11,098 bases of DNA from an uncultured Caulobacteraceae bacterium (GTDB lineage: Bacteria > Pseudomonadota > Alphaproteobacteria > Caulobacterales > TH1-2): positions 1 to 11,098 of the forward strand of contig CALBST010000220.1 of NCBI GenBank assembly GCA_937967425.1, in the 5' to 3' direction. Positions within the stretch are counted from its first letter, which is position 1. Each line of letters starts with the position of its first letter. Positions 5,598 through 11,098 of this stretch are shown here, in pieces. The translations under genes were made by a program, and so were the position numbers. Under the pieces are notes generated by a model. That model searched no databases, was not told the origin of the DNA, and saw only the letters and a list, made by a program, of their open reading frames with translations.

Positions 5598-6688
5598 GCG
5601 CTGTGCCGCTCGAACAAACGCCCTCCCCTGAAACGGACGATGGGCCAGGCTTGCGCGTGATGACATCGCGCCGGGTGGCGATCATCCTGTTCAATCTCGG
5701 TGGGCCGGACAAACAGGAAGCGGTGAAGCCTTTCCTGTTCAATCTGTTCAATGACAAAGCCATTATTGGTTTGCCGCAGCCGTTTCGCTTCTTCTTGGCG
5801 AAGTTCATCTCCGGTACGCGCGAGAAACTGGCGAAGGCGAATTATGCGCTGATGGGCGGTGGCTCGCCGATCTTGCCGGAAACGATGAAGCAGGCCGAAG
5901 CGCTCGAAGCGGCGATTGCAGCGCGCGTGAGCAACGTGACGTTCAAGTGCTTTCCGGCAATGCGCTATTGGTCGCCCTTCACACCGGACGCGGCGAAAGC
6001 CGCGGAAGCCTGGGGCGCGACGGACGCGATTCTGCTGCCACTCTATCCGCAGTTCTCAACGACCACCACGGCTTCATCACTGAAGGCATGGCGCGCGGCG
6101 TCAGCCCTCCCCGCGTCGACGATCTGTTGCTATCCTGCCGGTGTGCAGTTCGCGCAGGCGCACGCTGACGCTATCCTTCAAACATGGCGAGACGCTGGTT
6201 CTCCCGAGCGACCGCGCGTGCTCTTCTCAGCGCACGGGTTGCCGCAACGCGTCGTCGACCGCGGCGATCCTTATCAGTGGCAGGTCGAGCAAAGCGTCGC
6301 GGCGGTGTGGAAACTACTTCCGGCGGACTGGGAGATGCGCATCTGCTACCAGTCACGCGTTGGACCGATGAAGTGGATCGGCCCCTCAACCGAAGAAGAA
6401 ATTCATAGCGCCAGCGCAGACGGTGTTGGCGTGATTGTCTCACCGATCGCGTTTGTGTCCGAGCACGTTGAAACGCTGGTCGAGCTCGACATCGAATACC
6501 GCGAACTTGCGAAGAGCTTGCAGCTGCCGTTCTACCTCCGCGCGCCCGCGCTCGGCACGCACCCGCGCTTCATCGACGCGCTTGCGGATTTGGTAGAGCG
6601 GGCGCTGGCCGCTCCGGGTAAGGTGCAAAGCGAATCCGGCGGCAGGCTCTGCCCCGCCGTGCACGGATTTTGCGCGCACGGGCGCTGA
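5594..6688 (+). CDS. hemH: Ferrochelatase
   Basis: HemH inserts Fe2+ into protoporphyrin IX to make protoheme at the inner face of the membrane. The 364-aa product shows LFNLGGP at residues 32-38, the catalytic-His segment FSAHGLP with H214 followed by GDPY, YQSRVGP at 252-258, and PIAFVSEHVETLVELDIEY with H291 and E293. The ATG at 5594 overlaps the hemE stop. Another ATG at 5660 (residue 23) lies nearer to where family homology begins; I keep the upstream one because an AAAGG site precedes it and the overlap suggests coupling. The tail has two cysteines (C353 and C360) after a Gly/Arg-rich stretch. The Caulobacter enzyme is known to carry a [2Fe-2S] cluster, so these could be ligands, but that is unproven here. 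Confidence 0.95.
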   Translation: MSAVPLEQTPSPETDDGPGLRVMTSRRVAIILFNLGGPDKQEAVKPFLFNLFNDKAIIGLPQPFRFFLAKFISGTREKLAKANYALMGGGSPILPETMKQAEALEAAIAARVSNVTFKCFPAMRYWSPFTPDAAKAAEAWGATDAILLPLYPQFSTTTTASSLKAWRAASALPASTICCYPAGVQFAQAHADAILQTWRDAGSPERPRVLFSAHGLPQRVVDRGDPYQWQVEQSVAAVWKLLPADWEMRICYQSRVGPMKWIGPSTEEEIHSASADGVGVIVSPIAFVSEHVETLVELDIEYRELAKSLQLPFYLRAPALGTHPRFIDALADLVERALAAPGKVQSESGGRLCPAVHGFCAHGR

Positions 6689-6706
6689 ACTAGGGAAGCC
6701 GCGCTG

Positions 6707-7177
6707 ATGCAACATGTGATCGGCTATGATCTTGCCAGAGGCCTCCACATCATCGCGGTGATCGCCTGGGTGGCGGGTCTGCTGATGCTACCGCGCTTCT
6801 ACGCCTACATCACGTCGTCACAGAGCGGCGGCGAGCTTGAGCAGACCATGCTCAAGGCGGCGAAAAACCTGCGGGCCATCATCCTGACGCCGAGCATGAT
6901 CCTCGCCTGGGCGTTCGGCATCTTCCTGTTCGCGACCTATCTGGTCTCGGACTGGGCGCGCCCAGTCCCTGAACTCGTGGCGGCAGTGCCGCACTGGTTC
7001 TGGGCCAAACTTATCCTTGTGTTAGGCTTGTCCGGTTACCACGGCTTCCTATCTGCAGAAGGTCGCAAGCTTGCCGCGGGGCAACGGCGGCACTCCGAAC
7101 GCTACTGGCGGCTGATGAGCGAGGTCCCGTTCCTCGTAGCCATCGCAGTGGTTCTTCTGGCCACATTGGAACCCTAA
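6707..7177 (+). CDS. hemJ: Protoporphyrinogen IX oxidase HemJ
   Basis: HemJ is the membrane-bound, heme-containing protoporphyrinogen oxidase that replaces HemG or HemY in most alphaproteobacteria and in cyanobacteria. The 156-aa product has about four hydrophobic segments (roughly residues 10-34, 57-80, 97-117 and 138-154) and family-like polar residues inside or beside them: H14, R30, K101 in HWFWAKL, and H112. The ATG at 6707 follows a good AGGGAAG ribosome site and lies 18 bp after hemH. Its position next to ferrochelatase places the enzyme that makes protoporphyrin beside the one that uses it. No intrinsic terminator follows, so transcription may continue into the rho leader. Confidence 0.92.
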   Translation: MQHVIGYDLARGLHIIAVIAWVAGLLMLPRFYAYITSSQSGGELEQTMLKAAKNLRAIILTPSMILAWAFGIFLFATYLVSDWARPVPELVAAVPHWFWAKLILVLGLSGYHGFLSAEGRKLAAGQRRHSERYWRLMSEVPFLVAIAVVLLATLEP

Positions 7178-7364
7178 ACGCCTCCCAGAACGCTCGGCAG
7201 CTTGACGCTCCCCGCGCGGTGTGGTGTGGCTGTCCTTGCATGCTTCGGCATGCTCGCGACGGCGGCGCAAGCCAACTTCTCCTAACCGCCGGATTTCCTT
7301 TCTATCTGATGTCCCTCCCCGCGCCCTAAGTGCGCCCGGGGTCCAGGGTCACCCCGAGAAAACC
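7178..7364 (+). promoter_or_regulatory. rho leader with two hairpins and a possible 29-codon ORF
   Basis: This gap contains GCATGC-TTCG-GCATGC at 7238-7253, a 6-bp stem with a C(UUCG)G tetraloop and no T-tract. A second 6-bp hairpin lies at 7337-7356 (CGGGGT / ACCCCG) just before the rho start. An ATG at 7240 opens a 29-codon frame ending at TAA 7327-7329; it lacks a visible Shine-Dalgarno. E. coli rho also has a long leader with a short peptide and is autoregulated by attenuation, so a similar role is possible but inferred. TTGACG at 7202-7207 could be a -35, but no good -10 follows. Confidence 0.45.
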
Positions 7365-8657
7365 ATGACTGAAACACAAGCACTCGAAGAGCTCACCTCA
7401 CTCACGCTGCAAGAGCTCAAGCGTAAGCCGCCGGCGGAATTGCTGGCGCTCGCGGAATCCCTCGAGATCGAGGGCGCGAACACGCTGCGCAGCCAAGACA
7501 TGATGTTCGCCATTCTGAAGTCCGTCGCCGAGCGCGGCGTCGAAATCGGCGGCGCGGGCGTCGTCGAGATTTTGCCGGACGGCTTCGGCTTCCTGCGCTC
7601 GCCGCAATCGAATTATCTCTCCGGCCCGGACGACATTTACGTTTCACCCCAGCAGATCCGTAAATTCGGACTCCGCACCGGCGATACGGTCGAAGGCCAG
7701 ATCAAGGCGCCGAAGGACGGCGAACGGTATTTCGCGCTGACCAAGGTCAACGCCGTCAACTTCGAAGATCCCGACCGTGTCCGCCACAAAGTCCACTTCG
7801 ACAACCTGACGCCGCTCTATCCGACGGAGCGACTGAAGATGGAATTGGACGATCCAACGGTCAAAGACAAAACCGGCCGCGTCATCGACATCGTCGCGCC
7901 GATCGGCAAAGGCCAGCGCTCGCTTATCGTCGCGCAGCCGCGGACGGGTAAAACCGTCATCATGCAGAACATCGCCAAGGCGATCGAAGCAAACCACCCG
8001 GAAGTGTTCCTGATCGTTCTGCTGATCGATGAACGCCCGGAAGAAGTCACCGACATGCAGCGCAGCGTGAAGGGCGAGGTCGTCTCCTCGACCTTCGACG
8101 AGCCGGCCACCCGCCACGTCGCGGTTGCTGAAATGGTGATCGAAAAGGCGAAGCGCCTGGCCGAACATGGCAAGGACGTCGTGATCCTGCTCGACTCGAT
8201 CACGCGCCTAGGCCGCGCCTACAACACCGTCGTGCCCTCTTCCGGCAAGGTGCTGACCGGCGGCGTCGACGCCAACGCCCTGCAACGTCCGAAGCGCTTC
8301 TTCGGCGCGGCGCGTAATCTCGAAGAAGGCGGCTCGCTCACCATCATCGCGACGGCCCTCATCGATACCGGCTCGCGGATGGACGAAGTCATCTTCGAAG
8401 AGTTCAAGGGCACCGGTAACAGCGAACTCCAGCTCGACCGCAAGGTCGCCGACCGCCGCATCTTCCCGGCCATCGACGTGCTCAAGTCCGGCACGCGTAA
8501 GGACGAACTCATCACGCCGAAAGAGCACCTGCAGAAGATGTATGTGCTCCGCCGCATCCTCTCGCCGATGGGCACGCAGGACGCGATCGAGTTCCTGCTC
8601 GATAAGCTGAAGTCCTCGAAGAACAACGACGACTTCTTCCAGAGCATGAATACCTAA
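7365..8657 (+). CDS. rho: Transcription termination factor Rho
   Basis: Rho is a hexameric RNA-dependent ATPase and translocase that ends transcription. The 430-aa product aligns over its whole length with the family. It has an N-terminal helical domain with SLTLQELK and ELLALA (12-30), and a cold-shock-type RNA-binding domain (about 63-135) with [10 protein letters not shown] and [11 protein letters not shown]. The ATPase domain carries a P-loop ending GKT at 195-197, catalytic [14 protein letters not shown] (220-233), Walker [17 protein letters not shown] (D277), a [10 protein letters not shown]-loop region, and EEFKGTGN (R-loop) from 345. I chose the ATG at 7365 because the preceding 48 in-frame codons are Arg/Ser/Pro-rich and unlike Rho. 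The ribosome site is weak (GAGAAA). The P-loop begins QPRTGKT, where E. coli has PPKAGKT. Confidence 0.96.
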   Translation: MTETQALEELTSLTLQELKRKPPAELLALAESLEIEGANTLRSQDMMFAILKSVAERGVEIGGAGVVEILPDGFGFLRSPQSNYLSGPDDIYVSPQQIRKFGLRTGDTVEGQIKAPKDGERYFALTKVNAVNFEDPDRVRHKVHFDNLTPLYPTERLKMELDDPTVKDKTGRVIDIVAPIGKGQRSLIVAQPRTGKTVIMQNIAKAIEANHPEVFLIVLLIDERPEEVTDMQRSVKGEVVSSTFDEPATRHVAVAEMVIEKAKRLAEHGKDVVILLDSITRLGRAYNTVVPSSGKVLTGGVDANALQRPKRFFGAARNLEEGGSLTIIATALIDTGSRMDEVIFEEFKGTGNSELQLDRKVADRRIFPAIDVLKSGTRKDELITPKEHLQKMYVLRRILSPMGTQDAIEFLLDKLKSSKNNDDFFQSMNT

Positions 8658-8680
8658 TCGAGAGCAACGCTCGAACGTCG

Positions 8681-8714
8681 AGGGGCGTGGCGTGAGCTGC
8701 GCCCCTTTGCTTTT
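8681..8714 (+). terminator. Intrinsic terminator after rho
   Basis: An 11-bp stem (8681-8691 paired with 8696-8706, including two G-T wobbles) is capped by a GTGA tetraloop at 8692-8695 and followed by TTGCTTTT. It begins 24 bp after the rho stop, so it should end the hem-rho transcript on its own, without Rho. Confidence 0.85.
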
Positions 8715-8718
8715 GGCT

Positions 8719-8835
8719 CACCCTCTACGTCATTCCGGGGCTCGTGCAGCGAGAACCCGGGACCCAGGGGCCAAGTCGCGCTGGGAGCCCTTGCTCTTGG
8801 CTCTTCGCTTCGCTGGGCCGGGATGACGGGTGTGG
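8719..8835. repeat. Imperfect palindromic intergenic element
   Basis: Outer arms CGTCATTCCGG (8728-8738) and CCGGGATGACG (8818-8828) are complementary apart from one T-G pair, and the flanking CACCC (8719-8723) pairs with GGGTG (8828-8832) across a small bulge. Inside lie further pairs: CTCG with CGAG around 8741-8753, and CCCAG (8763-8767) with CTGGG (8781-8785). The phrase cattccgggg...acccgggacccag...ccgggatgacg resembles dispersed palindromes common between genes in GC-rich alphaproteobacteria (from memory). Copy number cannot be tested here. Confidence 0.6.
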
Positions 8836-8870
8836 TTAGCGATGCTAGTTGAGCGCCAGGAGGGATGCTC

Positions 8871-9476
8871 ATGCTTAAAATCTACCACTCGCAAGGCGCA
8901 CGCTCGCTGCGCGTGCTCTGGCTCTGCGAAGAGATGGGCGTGCCCTATGAAACGGCCGAAGCTTCGTTCTTCAAACCGAGCGAAGAGTTCAAAGCCGTGA
9001 ACCCGCTCCGAACCGTGCCGGCGATGACCGACGGCGATGTGAAGATGATCGAGTCCGTCGCCATGATGATTTACATCATGTCGAAGTACGGCCCGACCGA
9101 TCTCGAAGTGAAACCGAACGAGCCCGGCTACGCGACCTACCTGCAGTTCTTGCTGTTCGGCGAAGCAGGCGTTGCGGCGTACGGCAATCCCCTCGTCGCC
9201 ACCCGCTTCATGGCGCCGGACGATCAAAAACAAAACTGGACCGCAGGCTATCTGAAGACTGCGATCCTAAAGCGGCTCGAGTTCGTCGGCACTTGCTTGG
9301 ACGGCAAACCCTATATCGCCGCCGATCGCTTCACCGCCGCTGATATCTCGGTCTCGTACATCGTCACCGGCGCAAAGTTCGCCGGTATCGAAGCGGACAT
9401 CCCCGCGCCCGTGCGCGCTTATGTCGACAACCTCTGGCAACGCCCAGCCTTCCAGCGCGCGGCGGCTGTGAAGTAG
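8871..9476 (+). CDS. Glutathione S-transferase family protein
   Basis: The protein is predicted to conjugate glutathione to electrophiles or to act as a related thiol transferase in the cytosol; the substrate is unknown. The 201-aa product has an N-terminal thioredoxin-like domain with YHSQGARSLRVLWLCEE (residues 5-21), the cis-proline segment TVPAM with P50, and the glutathione-binding E61-S62. An all-helical C-terminal domain follows, with the N-capping motif RFTAADI at 153-159. I chose the ATG at 8871 because AGGAGG at 8858-8863 is 7 bp away; the ATG at 8865 directly abuts that site. The gene stands alone after the rho terminator and palindromic element, and its TAG stop touches the stop of the convergent qor gene with no gap. 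Confidence 0.88.
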   Translation: MLKIYHSQGARSLRVLWLCEEMGVPYETAEASFFKPSEEFKAVNPLRTVPAMTDGDVKMIESVAMMIYIMSKYGPTDLEVKPNEPGYATYLQFLLFGEAGVAAYGNPLVATRFMAPDDQKQNWTAGYLKTAILKRLEFVGTCLDGKPYIAADRFTAADISVSYIVTGAKFAGIEADIPAPVRAYVDNLWQRPAFQRAAAVK

Positions 9477-10445
9477 CTACGGCACAAGCACCAAGCTTCC
9501 GGTCGTCTTACGCGCCTCGAGATCACGATGCGCTTGCGCGGCGTCGGCGAGCGCGTAGCGCGTTGGTGGCGCAACCTTCACAGCGCCTGATGCGATTACG
9601 TCGAACAAGTCAGCCGACGTTTCGTCCAGCTGCTCTACCGTCGCCGTGTAGTGAAACAGCGTTGGCCGCGTGAGAAACAGCGAGCCGCGACGCTGCAGCT
9701 CCGATGGCGCGATGGCGCCCGCCGGTCCCGATGCGTTGCCGAAGCTGACCATCATGCCAAGCGGCCGCAAGCTATCGAGCGACGCTTCGAACGTATCCTT
9801 GCCGACGCTATCATAAACAACGTGGGCGCCAACGCCGGTGATCTCGCGCACGCGCTTGGCGATGTCATCGCGCGCAGTGATGATCGTGTGATCGGCTCCG
9901 AGGGATTTCGCGATTTCCGCTTTCGCATCGCTGCCAACAACAGCGATGACATTGGCGCCAAGATGCTTCGCCCACTGCACCGCGATTTGACCAACGCCGC
10001 CAGCGGCCGCGTGGATGACAACGTCATGGCCACGTTCCACGCGAAACGTCTTACGCAAAAGAAAACGCGCGGTCATGCCTTTGAGCAAAGAGGCGGCTGC
10101 GATGTCGTACGAAACAGCGTCGGGCAATTTCACCGCACGCGCCTCGTTCACGACATTGCTTTCTGCGTACGCGCCGATCGGTCCGCTCGCATACGCGATG
10201 CGATCGCCCGTCTTGAAACGTGTGACGTTGAGGCCGGCGGCTTCGACAACACCAGCCGCTTCTAGCCCGAGGCCGCTCGGCAAGCCGATCTTGTACAGAC
10301 CGGAGCGTTGGTAGGTGTCGATGAAGTTCACGCCGATCGCATGATGGCGAACGCGTACCTCATTAGCGCCCGGCTCAGGCGTGGGCAGATCGGCGAGGGC
10401 AAGAACTTCGGGTCCGCCGTTCTGTTCGAGACGTATCGCTTTCAT
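9477..10445 (-). CDS. qor: NADPH:quinone oxidoreductase, QorA/zeta-crystallin type
   Basis: This is a zinc-free medium-chain dehydrogenase/reductase that reduces quinones with NADPH. The 322-aa product matches E. coli QorA (327 aa) along its length: GGPEVL at 10-15, AIGVNFIDTYQRSGLY (36-51), LPSGLG.EAAG (55-65), and the Rossmann segment HAAAGGVG (145-152) followed by QWAKHLGA. VVYDSVGKDTFE (209-220), MVSFGNASG and LTRPTL come next. The zinc-binding cysteines of alcohol dehydrogenases are absent, as expected for this class. The ATG at 10445 has a GGAG site about 8 bp upstream. It lies 53 bp downstream of the GDPD gene on the same strand and may be cotranscribed with it, though no functional link is evident. 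Confidence 0.93.
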   Translation of the reverse strand: MKAIRLEQNGGPEVLALADLPTPEPGANEVRVRHHAIGVNFIDTYQRSGLYKIGLPSGLGLEAAGVVEAAGLNVTRFKTGDRIAYASGPIGAYAESNVVNEARAVKLPDAVSYDIAAASLLKGMTARFLLRKTFRVERGHDVVIHAAAGGVGQIAVQWAKHLGANVIAVVGSDAKAEIAKSLGADHTIITARDDIAKRVREITGVGAHVVYDSVGKDTFEASLDSLRPLGMMVSFGNASGPAGAIAPSELQRRGSLFLTRPTLFHYTATVEQLDETSADLFDVIASGAVKVAPPTRYALADAAQAHRDLEARKTTGSLVLVP

Positions 10446-10498
10446 GGCAGGCTCCGCGCGTTAGAGGGCAGACTTAGGGACGAAGGCCACCCTCGTCA

Positions 10499-11098
10499 TC
10501 ATCCGCGCACGCATTGAAGCGACGCCAGGCCCCCCTCGCCGTCGGCGGCGTCGATGTCGCGCGCGGCCTCGCGCGCATCATCAACGGCCACAATCTGCGC
10601 GCGCGCCCGCAACGCGTTGGCATAGTCGCGCCCTGCGCCGAACATGCCGAACCGAGTTTCGACACCGCGCGCAGCCAGCGCCTCAACCAGCGACGCGGGC
10701 GGCGTGTCCGTGCCGGCCCAAGCAACGATGCGTGTGAGATCAACTCCCCGCCGATCCAGCGTATCGAGTTCGCGGACGTTCGAGATGGTCGTGTAGATCA
10801 TCGCTTGCGGCGCCAAGCGCGCCAGCCGCGCGGCGCCATCGATGCTGTAGGTGACAAAGATCACGCGGCTCATGGCGTTGGCGGCGCTGACCGCGCTGAT
10901 CACGTCCTCGTACGCGACGCCGCGCTTGATATCGAGTTCGAGCACCGCCTTGCCATCGGCCCACTCCAGCGCTTCCGCCAATGTCGGGACACGCGCATCG
11001 ACCAGGCGGCCGCGCTCGTCTTCCAGCTGAAAGCTCAGCAGCTGCGCCATGTCCATCTCCGCAATCGCGCCGGAGCCTGTCGTCGTGCGATCTGCTCG
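10499..11098 (-). CDS. Glycerophosphodiester phosphodiesterase family protein (5' end beyond window)
   Basis: GDPD enzymes hydrolyse deacylated phospholipids such as glycerophosphocholine to glycerol-3-phosphate and an alcohol. The reading frame stays open to the right edge (199 visible residues). The first visible residues, DRTTTGSGAIAEM, match the family segment DRTT.G.G.I.D that follows the catalytic histidine, so an ATG at 11056 is internal and the true start is outside. Also seen are VPTLAEALEW and VLELDIKRG, the second metal-ligand strand, which in the family carries a conserved Glu. The HRG motif and first acidic residues lie off the window. The C-terminus ends in an Asp/Ala-rich stretch after AVDDA, where many members have a TDxP motif, so it is somewhat divergent. 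Confidence 0.82.
   Translation of the reverse strand, partial: RADRTTTGSGAIAEMDMAQLLSFQLEDERGRLVDARVPTLAEALEWADGKAVLELDIKRGVAYEDVISAVSAANAMSRVIFVTYSIDGAARLARLAPQAMIYTTISNVRELDTLDRRGVDLTRIVAWAGTDTPPASLVEALAARGVETRFGMFGAGRDYANALRARAQIVAVDDAREAARDIDAADGEGGLASLQCVRG

Noticed and set aside
4587..5666. 359-codon antisense frame opposite hemE
   Set aside because: Arg/His-rich shadow of a well-supported gene, as expected in GC-rich DNA.
7221..7364. 48-codon N-terminal extension of Rho
   Set aside because: Sequence is unlike Rho, and family homology begins at the ATG at 7365.
1..11098. tRNA, rRNA, CRISPR array, insertion sequence or phage genes
   Set aside because: No cloverleaf-like sequence, regularly spaced repeat, transposase or phage-like protein was seen anywhere in the window.

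Overview
The window looks like a GC-rich alphaproteobacterial chromosome, most likely of the Caulobacterales/Hyphomonadaceae type. The lineage is inferred from gene order, protein sequences and candidate CtrA/CcrM sites, not from a database search. It centres on what is very probably the chromosomal replication origin. A 339-bp gene-free stretch (4218-4556) lies between the start codons of divergent ppsR (DUF299/PPSR family) and hemE, which is the place where the origins of Caulobacter crescentus and Rickettsia were described. The stretch holds several DnaA-box-like 9-mers, a W-box-like hexamer, one candidate CtrA site, five GANTC (CcrM) sites, an 8-bp inverted repeat and an AT-richer segment next to hemE.

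Left arm (minus strand, reading away from the origin): ppsR, maf, aroE, coaE and dnaQ form one tight operon. The first three junctions are 4-bp start/stop overlaps, and coaE-dnaQ has a 9-bp gap. The genes encode a PPDK/PEP-synthase regulator, a Maf nucleotide pyrophosphatase, shikimate dehydrogenase, dephospho-CoA kinase and the DNA polymerase III epsilon proofreading subunit. Convergent secB (export chaperone) meets dnaQ tail to tail with overlapping stop codons. Bases 1-165 are the secB leader.

Right arm (plus strand): hemE and hemH overlap by 4 bp, hemJ follows after 18 bp, and rho follows after a structured leader of about 190 bp. HemE, HemJ and HemH supply three of the four last steps from uroporphyrinogen III to protoheme; coproporphyrinogen oxidase must be encoded elsewhere. 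rho ends at a strong intrinsic terminator, followed by a dispersed-repeat-like palindromic element (8719-8835).

Beyond rho come accessory metabolic genes: a glutathione S-transferase (+), then on the minus strand a QorA-type quinone oxidoreductase and a glycerophosphodiester phosphodiesterase that runs off the right edge. In many alphaproteobacteria the rho side of the origin continues into mnmE-mnmG-rsmG-parAB, so this part may be a lineage-specific insertion or rearrangement. I saw no tRNA, rRNA, CRISPR array, insertion sequence or phage gene. The most interesting content is the origin itself and its cell-cycle signal sites.
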